Of a stretch of DNA of 64,000 nucleotides, positions 1 through 11,399 are shown piece after piece; the first letter of the stretch is position 1; every line of letters starts with the position of its first letter. A program made the position numbers and the translations under genes. The DNA is from Phoronis australis (taxonomy: Eukaryota > Phoronida > Phoronidae), in NCBI GenBank assembly GCA_002633005.1, contig NMRA01000479.1:193690-257689 (forward strand), given 5' to 3'. The notes under the pieces are model-generated. The model saw only the letters and a program-made list of their open reading frames with translations. It made no database searches and was not told where the DNA came from.

Positions 1-1310
1 AGACTGTTCCCGCCCTCACTCGGCGAAAAAATCGCCTCTCAGTAGGCACTAGCACCTTTCCCCTCGGATGAACGAGGTTTCTGCAGAAACATGATAACTA
101 TGATTTCATTGTCCAGTTAACTGAAATTGAGTTCTAAAACGAGGTTACGTTTTATACGAACGAATTAGGTGTTTTAATTTTAAAATTCAACTTGGTCCAA
201 ATTGATACTTGAAATCTAACACATGATATAGACGTAAGAATTATTACAACCAAGAAAGCAGAATTGATGGTCAAATAATTTTTATTTTCAATTACGAGTC
301 TGGTTTATTATTTTAATAAAAAATATATTTAATAACATCAATTATTCTTTCAGATCAATGACAAATCAACTGTTAGTCCCAGGGAGTGCATAGGATCAGG
401 CTATGCTTGATTTTAATATTCTTGATCAACAAATTAAACCAGATGTGACTAATTGCACATGACAGCCACCACTGTCGAATATGTCTTCCACTCGTCAACA
501 ATACGAGCAGATGACCTGGTTTGTGTAGAAAGTATTTTGATCAACAATTTACAAGAAAAAAGTAACCCTGCATTCAGCATAATACCTAATCCGTAACACT
601 ACGATCGCCGCAATTTGGTCATATTTACTTTTAATGTTTCGAACCCAGTTTTCCGAAAAAAATTAAACCCTTTCGTCAGACAACTCTTTGATGCCTTAAC
701 ATGTTCTCTAATGTAATTTTCTACGTCTGTGTGGTTTAATTGTTGACACATTATTAAAATTCAATATCCAGGTTGGACTCGAAAGACCGGCTATTTAACT
801 CACGCAATGTCTACTTTCGTTTTGTTTATTGCAGTGAGCCTCGCTTTGGATTTTAATGTCTGCCGTGTGAATAGTCTATGGTGAGCATTTTTACTAAAAA
901 AATTGTAGACCAAGACTTTTACAATGCTGTCAATCAAGTGTCAAAATAGCAACAATGCATATACTTTGTATATACATTGCATATTCCTCCCTGCTTTCAA
1001 AAAAGAGCCCCCACTGTGAGCCTTCAGAGGCTTCCTAGTATTCATTACAATGTGCGAGTCCAAACTTGAAAGGTTCCTATTGACAGTGGGCGTCCAAATG
1101 ATGCATTGGGCGTCCTTGCCAGGGCATCCAAATTAGTGCGCCAGGACGTACGCTGCATAAAGGCCTGATTGGTCGTCTATGCTAGGCGACCACTTTGCCG
1201 ACCGCAGCGGCGACTCAGCAGACGGCTCCTAGCCGACCCTTGAGAATTCTCCAAAATCCACTCGGGCTCTAGAATACGGGGGATAATGACTTTGCCATGT
1301 AATAATCTAT
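1..1310. other. Left-edge stretch without recognised gene
   Basis: AT-rich sequence with no ORF that resembles a known protein. A short inverted repeat lies near 953-996 (ATGCATATAC against TATACATTGCAT). GC-richer sequence at 1080-1260 could be an old mobile element, but I found no matching ends. Confidence 0.5.
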
Positions 1311-1313
1311 AGG

Positions 1314-1431
1314 TAACATATTTGTTTGAGAGTATTCAGTAAAATATAGAAGAACAATATATTTGTCTGAGAATATTCAGTAAAACATAGAAATGGAATA
1401 CATTTGTCTGAGAATATTCAGTAAAAGTATC
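1314..1431. repeat. Tandem repeat, about 45-50 bp, three copies
   Basis: Three consecutive copies share the core TTTGTCTGAGAATATTCAGT followed by AAAA. The array directly abuts the splice donor of the candidate minus-strand exon at 1437-1478, so it would lie at the start of that intron. Confidence 0.8.
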
Positions 1432-1436
1432 ATTAC

Positions 1437-1478
1437 CTGTTCCAGATCATTAGGCATCTTCTCCCGTTCCTCGGCCAT
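1437..1478 (-). CDS. Candidate first coding exon, MAEEREKMPNDLEQ, unknown gene
   Basis: On the minus strand an ATG in good context (GAGAATGGCC) opens 14 codons, MAEEREKMPNDLEQ, ending exactly at CAG followed by the strong donor GTAATG. It looks like a short first coding exon of a gene running left, out of the window. It lies about 120 bp downstream of the BORCS8-like stop on the same strand. I do not recognise the protein from 14 residues. It could instead be a further exon of the BORCS8-like transcript, or chance. Confidence 0.3.
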
Positions 1479-1487
1479 TCTCACAGG

Positions 1488-1493
1488 TTTATT
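1488..1493 (-). promoter_or_regulatory. Possible AATAAA polyadenylation signal
   Basis: AATAAA on the minus strand, about 105 bp downstream of the stop codon of the BORCS8-like ORF. It is the only canonical signal I see in that short 3' flank. It also lies just before the candidate ATG exon at 1437-1478, so the two interpretations compete. Confidence 0.35.
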
Positions 1494-1596
1494 TCCAAAA
1501 GCAATATTCTTCCAAACCTTTAAAAAACTTTCGGAACAAAGTAATTACTAAAGTCTTATATGAAAAACGAAAGAGTTAGACAAATCCTTCAGATAT

Positions 1597-2010
1597 TCAA
1601 TTCTTTTGTTCCAGTACTTTCTTTCTACTCTGTTCATAATCCAGTTGCTGTTTCATAAACATCCCATTCTTCATAAGGTCCTGAATGTTGCGAAAGTGAG
1701 TGCTACTCTTTTCCATGGATTTCACAGCATTTATGGCATACTCAGTGTCAAAACAACTGCCCTGGATCTCCTGCTGAATTGTATCTACTTCACGTCTCTT
1801 CTCCACCATTAACGGCAAATTTTTCCTTATATGCTCCTGAACGCGAAACAATGCTACTGACGGATCATTAGCAACAAGGTTAAGATTTTCTGAAAATCGG
1901 TCACACGCTTTCTTCGTTTTGAAGTCAAGTTCTACACTGATGGTTTCTTTTTGATAATACCGGCCTGTACTATCTTGCATGGTACTCAAATAATGAATAC
2001 CAGTCTCCAT
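1597..2010 (-). CDS. BORCS8: BORCS8-like BORC complex subunit (MEF2BNB family)
   Basis: This 137-residue ORF matches BORCS8, a small subunit of BORC, the lysosome-surface complex that recruits ARL8 and kinesins to position lysosomes. Similarity starts near residue 28 (ELDFKTKKACDRF against human EMQLKGKKVTDKF) and continues through the conserved NDPSVALFRVQEH block (residues 48-60) and FDTEYAINAVKSM (residues 87-99), then a basic C-terminus ending at TGA. The family is about 120 residues, so the conserved body is complete in one exon. The first ATG (METG...) falls in the edge of a 32-bp tandem repeat. The internal Met at residue 11 (MQDSTG) or an upstream exon joined at an AG near 1930-1963 may give the true N-terminus. 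It is intronless across the whole conserved region, so a retrocopy is possible, although I see no poly-A tail. Family assignment is by remembered similarity. Confidence 0.8.
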   Translation of the reverse strand: METGIHYLSTMQDSTGRYYQKETISVELDFKTKKACDRFSENLNLVANDPSVALFRVQEHIRKNLPLMVEKRREVDTIQQEIQGSCFDTEYAINAVKSMEKSSTHFRNIQDLMKNGMFMKQQLDYEQSRKKVLEQKN

Positions 2011-2125
2011 GTAGTATGAAGCATATGAACACTAGTCTCCATGTAGTATGCAGCATATGAACACCAGTCTCAATGTAGTATGCAGCATATGAACACCAGT
2101 CTCAATGTAGTATGCAGCATGACTC
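2001..2125. repeat. 32-bp minisatellite, about four copies
   Basis: The unit begins AGTCTCCATGTAGTATG and recurs every 32 bp. The leftmost copy overlaps codons 1-5 of the BORCS8-like ORF. Because 32 is not a multiple of 3, the array cannot be extended coding sequence, so the true 5' end of that gene is uncertain. Confidence 0.85.
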
Positions 2126-3330
2126 ATGTAGAACAACACCAACACATGACGGGGCTCAATAAAGCTGCAAAATTCACATATCCAAAATAATTACCATTAA
2201 GCAATATTGATGTTCTTGGAACATGAACTCTAAGTTAAATCCAATCGTATTGCCATACTAGAAATTTATTTGGCCACATGTTAAATGAAAACACTCAAGA
2301 GACAGACGTGGAGAAATTTAATGAAAATGACAAGAATGATGATAATGAGAACTAAGAAACAACAATGCATTGTAGAAAGTAAACCAACAAAATGACTATA
2401 GTCCTGTTCACGCATTAACTTATGACACAACCCAATATCAGAGAATAAAAACCCCACTTAAACCGCCAAATATACCAAGAAACCACTAGGCCACCGTACT
2501 AGCAACCTGCTAGCACGGTACCATTCCCCTATCCAACTTACTCTCCAGACCTAAAGAGACTACCTTGGCCACATAAAGTTTCCAAGAAAAGTAGTTGAAT
2601 GCTCCTAGAAAACCCAAGCAGTTGTATTCCTTCAAGTTACCTAGCTACGCTTCTAAAAGTACTCACCAGTTAAAACAGGATCGTTCTAAAACCCCCTCAA
2701 TCCCCACACCCCATGACCCACTCCACCCACGACCCAGTCTACACAAATTTGACTCGATCTGAACATAGAGCAAGTGCTGACTTGCAGGACCAACGAGTCG
2801 GGTCGTGAGCTCGGCTGGCTTTTCCCTGTTTATTGCAATTAAGAGAGTCTGATCGCAAGTTTGAAAGCCAAAAACAGAAAAAAAAACATCACAACCAAAT
2901 CAAATCAAAGACCTATCAATGTTTCAAATGTCATTCCCGGCATAGTGTAATCGCCTCGCCTGCTCTTCAGTGGATGTCAGGTTCAAGCTTTTTTGGGAGA
3001 GTGCGAGAAACCAACGAATATGTATTTTCTTTAGTAAATAGTTTGAGAAAACAAACCGTTAAATAAAACGTTACATGGAGTATGTTGTAAACGAGTATAC
3101 AACAGAAAGCAAATATAATAAAAATGTGTAATTATGTTCATTCATGTTAATGCACTCTCTCCTTAAGTTTAGTAGCACAGGGCCATAATGGTGGCTGCTC
3201 TTGCAACTTCCGTGACGACAGCATGCTCCGAATTCAGATCATGTTCTGATGCAACTTTCTGTTTTAAACCACTAGACTTGAGCCGCAACAGATTCGTGTG
3301 GAGGTAAGTCTTATGGGAATGTCATTCAGC
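2126..3330. other. No recognised gene or element
   Basis: AT-rich sequence with only short, low-complexity ORFs. Nothing here could be assigned to a family. Confidence 0.5.
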
Positions 3331-3339
3331 GACGTAATG

Positions 3340-3900
3340 TGATCATGAAATGTGTAAAAAGCGCAAAGATACATCTATTGCCCCAGGCCATGGGTCGAGG
3401 GCCTCTTGTTCGTCAACTACCTTAAGAACCGCTTGGCGGATCATGATGAAATTTGGTATCGAGGTAATCGACGAGGATGCGTCAGCAACAGTTGATTTTC
3501 GGATGGATTTGGTTACCATGGTTCCCCATGTTGGGCGTTTTAGTTTTCGACTAGCCATTCCTTGTGCGTTGATTATCTCAAAAAACACGAAACGGATCTT
3601 GATGACATTTGGCATAGAGAACGACGGCTGGTATGTGCCGGCACAAGTCAATTTTTCAATTTTTGGACAGATTTGGGTACTTTAGCACCCCCCCCCATTG
3701 GCCATTTTAGTTTTTGGCAAGACAGGTTCATTATCTCAAAAAGCACAGGCACAACTGGATGAAATTTTGCATTAAGATAATGGCAAGGATGGATGCGCAG
3801 CCAGATGTTGATTTTCATTGTTTCATTGATTCAACTACCCTCTTGGCCACTTTTTGGCAATATTTGACAAGACAGCTAGTTCTTGTCCGATCATCTAAGT
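3340..3900. repeat. Repeat 'family C': degenerate modules resembling family A
   Basis: Three diverged modules of about 130-190 bp follow one another. Each has a phrase like TATCTCAAAAA, then GATGAAATTTGGCAT, then GATTTTCGGATGGATTTG, then CCATTGGCCATTTTAG. The order is the same as in the family A modules at 30-59 kb, but the CTAGTGG core is CATTGG here. The overlapping ORFs on both strands (111 and 102 codons) are by-products of the modules, not genes. Confidence 0.6.
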
Positions 3901-4330
3901 ACTTCACAGGTCATCATAGAGGCAATTTGTGGCATTTTACATTTCAACCTAATTGAAAATTATGGGTCATGGATTGAAGAAATAAAAGAAAAATATGGGC
4001 AGTGGGTAAAAGATGAAAGTGTCTTCCTCCTCCCATACATTTTTTGCTGGAACAGCCCTAAATATGTACATTATGAGTTGTTATCCATAGGTGGTACAAT
4101 AATATGACCACATTCAAACATGGCGTCTCCGCAAGTTAATCGAGTTCAGAAAATTTGCTGATATTGCAACTGCATATTTGAAGTTCATGGGCGGCACATC
4201 ACTGAAAAATTGGGGGTTATAGCTCCCCGGCCCCCCTGTGGTAACCCCCCCCTCCCCCCGGCTCCTAGGCTATGGTGCGCCACCCATGTCTTGAAATGAA
4301 GTTAAGCGAAGTCTTGGTATAAAAACACTG

Positions 4331-4448
4331 CACTGGTCGGATATTGCAGTCCGGGATTTAGAAAACCAGGCAGTCACTAAATAATGGGCCCGTTACTTAG
4401 TGGATGAAACTGGTTCTCTAAATAAATGACCGCTATATCCGACCAGTG
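4331..4448. mobile_element. Small fold-back MITE
   Basis: A 118-bp hairpin: CACTGGTCGGATAT at the left is exactly inverted at the right end (ATATCCGACCAGTG), and the inner arms (AAACCAG and CTGGTT, then TAGTG and CACTAA) also pair. This is a typical miniature inverted-repeat element with no coding capacity. I found no clear target duplication. Confidence 0.7.
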
Positions 4449-5130
4449 TACTCGGGAACCCAATGGTCGTCCGCCTAAGCATAAAACCGACCTGCTGTTG
4501 TACTCACCGAATTATTCCACTTCAAAGTTATGATCTGAATAGGATTCGATTTAACTCTCACAGATATACCGCATTCATCGATTCGGAAGTTTTCTTTAAT
4601 TTGTGCCGAGTTATTTCAAATGTGCACTGCCTTCGGCAGCCATTTTATTGTGACACCTAAGGTCGTCATATGCTGCCCCCTTTTGTAAAAACTGAGAAAC
4701 ATGCAGAAAAAGGCCAACGAAGTAATGAAAATTGCAACAGCCTGTTTTTATTGACATAAACTCGATTTGAAGCTTTGATGTTGAGCTCTGCACTGTGGTT
4801 TCCAATAAAAGCCAATTGGACAACATTTCAATGCAGTTTAATGGTGAATGCGTGAGGCAAAAATGTTAAGAACCCAGCGTATCGCATTTGTCTGCGGATT
4901 TTTCCTTTGGCCTTCTAGATCCTACTAGTGCCTGGGACAAACAGATACATTGCATAAACAAACCCTGGATCATGTTTTGTGTCCCGTCTGAAGAAAATTT
5001 AATTTCGAAAATATCTTCTGAAAATGAACAAAAAAGTGCATTAGTAAAATCGACAAGTTTTTAAGTGGTCTCAAAAAAACAGTCGGTAAATGCACTAATT
5101 TTAGTCTCAGTTCTTCCATGCGTGTTTCTC
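4449..5130. other. No recognised feature
   Basis: No coding signature or element ends found. Short ORFs on both strands are unremarkable. Confidence 0.4.
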
Positions 5131-5134
5131 CCGA

Positions 5135-5215
5135 GAGGTTAGTACCTAACGTACAGACGAGCACTCCAAATTGGAACGCTAAGTCCCGCGTGGTTGCGCT
5201 GCACGCGAAACAAGA
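5135..5215 (+). promoter_or_regulatory. Promoter-like GC-richer stretch with YY1-type start site
   Basis: A locally GC-rich, CpG-containing segment ends in CAAGATGGCGGACG, close to the AAGATGGCGGC element bound by YY1-type factors, which in many animal genes overlaps the start codon. It directly precedes the candidate exon at 5215-5248. No TATA box is visible. Confidence 0.35.
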
Positions 5216-5248
5216 TGGCGGACGACCTTTGGAGCCTGACGACAATAG
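5215..5248 (+). CDS. Candidate first coding exon, MADDLWSLTTI, possibly of POU6
   Basis: An ATG in strong context (AAGATGGCG) is followed by 11 codons, MADDLWSLTTI, plus one base, then the donor GTAACC. The splice phase (one base carried over) fits the acceptor of the first visible POU6 exon at 34797, which needs one base. The joined product would read ...LTTI-A-TSQTPLLG. The strand agrees. A roughly 29.5-kb first intron would be needed, and phase agreement alone has about a one-in-three chance, so this is a suggestion only. It could equally belong to an unrelated gene. Confidence 0.35.
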
Positions 5249-5249
5249 G

Positions 5250-7190
5250 TAACCGGACTATGCCTAAAAACACAGCCCTGTTTTATCTCAACTAAAACCG
5301 ACCCACATGTGAGAATACATAAAGAAAAATCCAGGACCGTCGGGACCCATGTTTGTCACTTTTACCGAGTTCCATGCACATTTGAGAAGAAAATTCTGAG
5401 CAAACAGATTTTTAGTGTCCAACCTTCATGTATTAGTAGTAGTGAGTGACGTCAGTGGTGATCGAGGAACAGAAACTCAAGTCTTACTCAAGCGCCTGTG
5501 ACTGGGTTGGCTGCAAGTGAGGTCAGGGTAAATCCTGGATTTTTTATATTGATGGCTTTGATGCACTAGAACAAATTCGAACTAAGCTTCGTCTGCTATA
5601 TTCATGTGAACACAGCATGCTAGTAATTCTACATGGCACATGGTCCATAAAACGACTGCATAACTCACCAGTCTCTCACAGCACCCTGCTTAATGCACTT
5701 CCGCCATATCAGCCTTATTACATGACCTAATAAAATATATCACTACGTCTGCTGCAAGGAAAAGTAAAAACTTAAATAGATGTCACACATTTATAATTTT
5801 TAGTATAATATTTTGTTCTTTATGATATTCCATTGATATTTAATACAAATATCTTAGTATTAATATTCCATCTTCTTGGTCGGCACATATAGTTCTAGCG
5901 AATTTCTCATTCATGATGACTGTAACAAGTGTGGGATCATTTCGTTTTTAAAAATACAATAACTAGGAAGTGTTTAGTTTATTTTCCTAAAAATGTCAAG
6001 AACAATCTATAAAACTTTTGGTATCGCTATTAATATAACGAAAACTACGCTGGGGATATTTTTTGTTTTAAGTACAACACAACTTCATATCATACAGATT
6101 AAGAAATTTTTCGGGGAATGATCCCTTCATTAAGCCAGAATGAATCTCACCATTTTGTGAAAAATCAGGATTTACTGGGTTGAAAGTCCTCAAACAACAC
6201 CAGAAATTCCTGGTAAGTACACTGTAATCGTCTATGTTTCTTCACAGAAGTTTTATTTGGCTCCTTGGCTGTTTTTGCATCTGAAAGACAGCGATCAACT
6301 ATTTATCATAATTTATTCCAACGTAAAACATGTGTCTAAATAAATCTGCATTCATTGACATTGTTGTCAATTTCTGCTATTCTGTGAAAATAGGCGAGGA
6401 AGGGTTTTTTATAACACAGCACCAAGAAAAATCAAGAGGGGACGTGAGCAGTTTTCAGGAACAGTAACTATGGTATGAATGTCTTATAATCCTGGACTGT
6501 TACCTCAGAATAATTTAGATAGTTATTAATTTCTGAATTAACATATCTAAGAATATTCAGTCTCCACATTGTTCATAATTTATTGAAACAATCAATGCTA
6601 GGTAGCCCCTGTATTATGCATGAATGTTGTGGAATTTGTATTCACATAAGTTAAGCATATCTCTAGTTTTCAGCATCAGTTTGGATGTTGTTTGATGTCG
6701 CACCCAACTGTTTTGATTTTGTGGGCATTTATTTTTAACAGTTTTGAGTTATGTTGAAATCAGGGTACTTGGTCTTTCAAACAGGCATTCCATTGAAGAG
6801 ACTAATTTTTTTATTTAATCCATGCTATGAAATTGGACTCAACCTGTTCATTATCTAGATGAGAAGTGTTTTTTGGTCTTAGTACTGGGTTCACATATTT
6901 TTCATAATTAGGCTACTCAAGAAAATTTTGCCAGGTCCCCAAGCGTGATCCGGGTTGGCTGTCTGATAGTATCTGAACTGTGGAACATAACTGTAGATCA
7001 TACTTGGCGAATAAACACATTGTGACGAATCAAATTGTTTACAACAACTAGCCATTCCCAGCTACATCTACATTTGTATGACAGAGAATGGCAGTTGCCG
7101 AGTTAGGATTTTCAGTTGTGGAGAACACCGCTACATAAAATATGTAGCAAGGCTTGGCAGGCAATACTCACCTAGATTCAAGATTCATCT
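5250..7190. other. Non-coding, AT-rich stretch
   Basis: No ORF above 60 codons and no recognisable element ends. If the exon at 5215-5248 is real, this would be the start of a very long first intron. Confidence 0.5.
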
Positions 7191-7510
7191 GCAGTCCATA
7201 TAGTCAGGGGAGGCAGTGTGGCTTTGCAGGGTGTACGTCCGCCTCCTCTGTAGGCAATGACCATCACCTCTGTTGGCCCGACCCGAGGCGATGCAGCTCC
7301 TATAGGCGCTCCATACGCCGGAAGCTTTTCGGCGAATTATGCCTCGCACCTACTAAAACACACGTTGTTATAAATACCTTTTGCGCATAGAGGAACACCT
7401 TAAGAGATTGTCGATGTGTTTACTTCCTTCCAACTCGAACAAATACTCCCGTTATCAAACTTTTTCTTCGAGCAGTCCCTATTTCAGTTCTCAAAATCGT
7501 GTGTTCCAGG

Positions 7511-7735
7511 GTATTTAGTGTCCACCTCCTTTGCAGTCTATAGTGAGAGGAGGCAGTGTGACCCAGTGTGTTGAGTGTCCGCCTCATTTGCTATCCAAAT
7601 TGAGAGGCTGCTTTGTGACCCAGTGTGGTGAGTGTCTGCCACCAATGCTGTCCATAGTGAGAGGAGGCAGTTTGACCCACTTTGTTGAGTGTTCACCTAC
7701 TCTGCAGTCCAAAGTGAGAGGAGGAAGTGTCACTA
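7511..7735. repeat. 63-bp minisatellite, about 3.5 copies
   Basis: The units share AGTGAGAGGAGGCAGTGTGA and GTTGAGTGTCCGCC. The 63-bp length keeps one frame open, giving a 21-residue repeat (VRGGSVTQCVECPP-like) that is an artefact. A related partial unit lies at 7190-7260. Confidence 0.8.
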
Positions 7736-7744
7736 CCAAAGGTT

Positions 7745-7870
7745 GCTATACCATAGGTGCACATGGGACCTACCAGAGATAGCCATAGTATAGGCGGACA
7801 TGGGGTCTACCAGAGATAGCTATTGTATAGACGCACATCGGCCCTACCAGATGTACTAGTATGCATGCAC
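7745..7870. repeat. Short tandem repeat, about 42 bp, three copies
   Basis: The unit contains CTATNGTATAGGNGNACATGG and CTACCAGAGATAG. The same unit builds the longer array at 9290-9710, so the two arrays are related copies 1.5 kb apart. Confidence 0.7.
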
Positions 7871-8282
7871 GGCGTTACCGTTCTTCACTACTGCCATCCA
7901 GTGAAAGACCCTGAAGTGCAAGGCAGTTGCCGACGTGAAAGTTAAATCAGTGCTCTCTAACTGACACATGCCTTCGATTAGCTAAGTGTGCAACGTGAAA
8001 AAGGAGAAAATACTCGTTGAAAAAGCATCCGCGACTTTTCTAGGACTGACTTGCTATATGACTTTCATCAAAGTCGTAATAGATCCAGATTGATAACTCT
8101 TGAGTGCAAATACTTCCTTTTTTTTGGCAGGCCAAACTTTGCAACTTGATGTTTGAAAAAACATCCTGTCGTAGCCGTGAAACGTTGCCCTACTCGCTGA
8201 ATGACGTATTGATACGCAGAAACAATTCACTGCAAATTTCACAAAAAAAATGTGGGACTTATGCTGTTTACTTATTCAGGGA

Positions 8283-8827
8283 GGGAGCGCGTGCGTGTCA
8301 TCAGAGTTCCTTTGCCAGAGTAGCAGGCCCACATATATGTAGGCCCTGGCGCGCGCTTCTTGGCTTATTACCACTGATCAAGTTTCGATTCGTGGGTTTT
8401 ATGTGTACTAAGTAATCTGGTTTCCTGTTGAGGGAGAAGATCTGTACAGGAAAGATACAATACAATTTCGTTGACAAGTATGCTGCATCTGTTCTGAAAG
8501 GACTGACCATAGTGGGACACGTTCCTTGCAAGATCAGCAAAACTTTTGCGTTATTCTTGAAACACTGTGGAAGTTTGAAGTGTACAGCCACGGCTAATTA
8601 CCGACATAGCGGCAAGGGTCGTGGTTGAGAAATTCCACACACAATGATTTTTTAGGACTTTCGGATATTATTGATAAATTGAAGATATTACTATAGAATT
8701 TTACAACTGTAGGTTAGTCATTTTTTGTATATGTACAGGTTCATGGACTGGGTGCTTATTTTAGCAAAGTCTGAAAACGAGTGGGGGCGCGCTTATAGGG
8801 ACATGGGCGCTTATTAGGACGAATATT
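8283..8827 (-). mobile_element. Truncated TIR element, same family as 53878-55343
   Basis: The minus strand of this segment aligns with about 53890-54800. Both carry a matching reading frame (HFKLP-CFK-NAKVLLIL) and the same end, GGGCGCTTATTAGG(A/G)CGAAT, here at about 8805-8824. This copy lacks the part equivalent to about 54400-54770 and has lost its other terminus. The shared frame suggests a decayed coding ancestor, but I do not recognise it. Confidence 0.7.
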
Positions 8828-9289
8828 ATTATTTATAAAATAATTTAGCTAAAATGACATTGTACATTACAATAAGAAGTCAGTTCCAAGAAATGTGGTA
8901 TTTCACTTGCTGTGAGCACATGGACCAGTCTTCCGCCTTCCCCCCCTCTTCTTCGTTTCGGACTAGTCCACAAGTTCCTTTGTGCACGACCACATACTGT
9001 CATCTTTTGTCTAGATGAATCGCGTAATGGGTGGCATCTACTGAATCGGTAGGATCGCACTTCGCTGGTGTTTGTTGCTGCCGGAGCATCGAGATGCTGA
9101 CCAAACTGAACCTTAAATTCATGTTAAAAACAGCACTGGGCGAAAATTTATTCATGTTCATCTGGGAAATGTTGTAGTGCTTTTGCATTCTGAAAATTTG
9201 CTCGCCACCTGGGCGACCAGCAAGTCAACTTCTACTCACCCAGCACCATTTTTACTCGCATTGGCGATAGGGCGAGTGGCTACGTGTAG

Positions 9290-9710
9290 GTACACATTTG
9301 TCCTGCTACAGGTAGCTGCGGTATAGGTGGATATGAGTTCTACCGGATGTACTCAGTAATATATAAGGTGGATATGGGGCCTACCAGAGGCAGCTATGGT
9401 ATAAGTGGATATGAGTTCTACCGTATGTAGCAGTAGAAGGTGAATATGGGGCCTACCAGAGGCAGCTATGGTATAAGTGGATATGAGTTCTACCGGATGT
9501 AGCAGTAATATATAAGGCGGATATGGAACCTACCAGAAACAGCTATAGTATAAGTGGATATGAGTTCTACCGTATGTAGCAGTAGAAGGTGAATATGGGG
9601 CCTACCAGAGGCTGCTATGGTATAAGTGGATATGAGTTCTACCGGATGTGTAGCAGTAATATATAAGGTAGATATGGAGCCTACCAGAGGCAGCTGTAGC
9701 AGTACCTTGA
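9290..9710. repeat. Compound tandem repeat, about 70-bp units
   Basis: About six units alternate two half-units: GTATAAGTGGATATGAGTTC and GGATATGGGGCCTACCAGAG, with TATGTAGCAGTA between them. It is the expanded relative of the array at 7745-7870. Confidence 0.8.
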
Positions 9711-9732
9711 TCAAAGTTAAAGTTCACGCATA

Positions 9733-11117
9733 TACCGTAAACTCGTGGGTTAACGCCCTCGGCACTTAAATTGAGAAACCCTGAGACATGGCAGGCAATT
9801 ACCCAAGCAGTGGACGCTTAAACCACAAATTTGCAAAAGTTGGGGGTGGGTAATTATCCAAGCAGTGGCCGCTTTCGTTCAAATTTTAGCCGAAGTGGGC
9901 AAGCGCGTAGGCTGTTCATTCGAGCTCGTAAGTTCAGTTGGTCAGCGGAACCCGACAGCCACAAAGTTTCTCACGGCTCAAACAGAAACGGGATTTCGAC
10001 TTTGAAACTGTGATTTCGCGAAACCTGACTAAAAACTAACTCGGATGCTTTCAAATATACTAGCGTGCTGCAAAGTGTCATACCGTGGATTTTTATGAAA
10101 CTCCAGTGGCAGTCCACTTACCGTGTCAACAAGTACAGTTTCAGGTCTGTGAATGTGACTACATTTCATTTCCTCAAAACACGAACGATTCGCTCCTGAC
10201 CTTAAACGTGACCTAGTCTACCAATAACTTTTTACATTTGCGACGTGTTGTGAGTCCATCCGACGGCATTAGACTACTCGCGATAAAACTTAACTAAGTT
10301 GAGCTGTCTAAAACATGCAAATGTGGACTCAAGCGCTTCATTTGTCATGTTAAATATGCACGTGATATGTTTGGGGCTTGACAATGACAGGTTTTCCTTT
10401 CAAGGAGTAAAAGCTGTAGACAACACTGCAAAGAACAACTTTGTGATCTGTTTATAAATCAAAATACATCACCTGTCATACCTTGTCACCTCGCTAAATG
10501 TTGCGAGTGTAAAAATTTATTGAGAGACTGTGACGTGTTAGCTTCCCAGCCTGACCCAGACTTCGCAATTGCAACGAGAGGAGAGTGGTTAATGTCTCAA
10601 TTCAAATCTGGGTCAACCTAGGATATATCTGGCAAAATCATGTGCTCTGTGCGTGGAACTTGTACACGTGAATAACTTCACAGTCCGATTCAGGTCATTA
10701 CTGAACGATGGCTAATCCCATAGTAGAAAAGCACCAGTTTTGTAAAAATCTATGGAGTTGGCATATATTAATTTAACTAAACAGCAGTTAATAAGTTTAA
10801 GAAAAGGTAAGTTGCAGAGGCTAAAGTTATTCCACAAATGCTGGCTAAAAAACGCACTTCTCAAGATTATCGTACATAACCAGGTCGTATTTCCCGCACA
10901 CACGGAAGTCCAAGCCCGAGGCAAAGCTGCGAACAAAAGTACAAGTTCAAACTCAAGTTCTGATAACGGTAAGTTGGGGATGGGCAATTACCCGAGAAGT
11001 TGAAATTGGCGCAGAGAGATGGGTGATTATCCAACAGTGGGTGCTTGTAACAAAATTTGGCATAAGTCAGGTTGGGCGATTACCCGGGCATGGGCGTTAA
11101 CCCGTAAGTTTACGGTA
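9733..11117. mobile_element. Non-autonomous TIR element, TACCGTAAA family (E1)
   Basis: The ends are inverted: left CCGTAAACTCGTGGGTTAAC, right GTTAACCCGTAAGTTTACGG, each flanked by TA. Subterminal GGGCG(A/G)TTACCC and TGGGCGTTAA-type iterons occur at both ends. Length 1,385 bp with no transposase ORF. The termini are built like those of 50969-52327 and 53878-55343, so these form a group of related families. A TA target duplication is likely. The superfamily was not assigned. Confidence 0.75.
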
Positions 11118-11399
11118 TTATCACTTGTATAAGTTGTCGCTTGCAGCATGGTCTTGAGGATGGTTGTAAAACCAAACAAATACTTTAAATCAAGTTAAAG
11201 GTTTTTAATATGAGCTTAGCATCAGTGTTTTGAGAAACGTTAGTAGCCTTTGTAAAATTAAAAAAATGTGCCATATGTGATTCTCCAATATGTGCACCGA
11301 GATTCCAAATTTCCTTCTATTGCAATGAGATCGGCATACTTGGATACCTGCATAACCCCTTACATCAGGTTGTGTGCACTTGACCAATGCAAATTTTCA

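Noticed and set aside
3343-3685. Overlapping 102- and 111-codon ORFs on opposite strands
   Set aside because: Both lie in the family C repeat modules and resemble no protein.
5117-5119. Minus-strand ATG opening MEELRLKL, considered as BORCS8 exon 1
   Set aside because: The resemblance to human MEEPEMQLK is short, there is no good donor, and the homologous residues ELDFKTKK are already present in the exon at 1597-2010.
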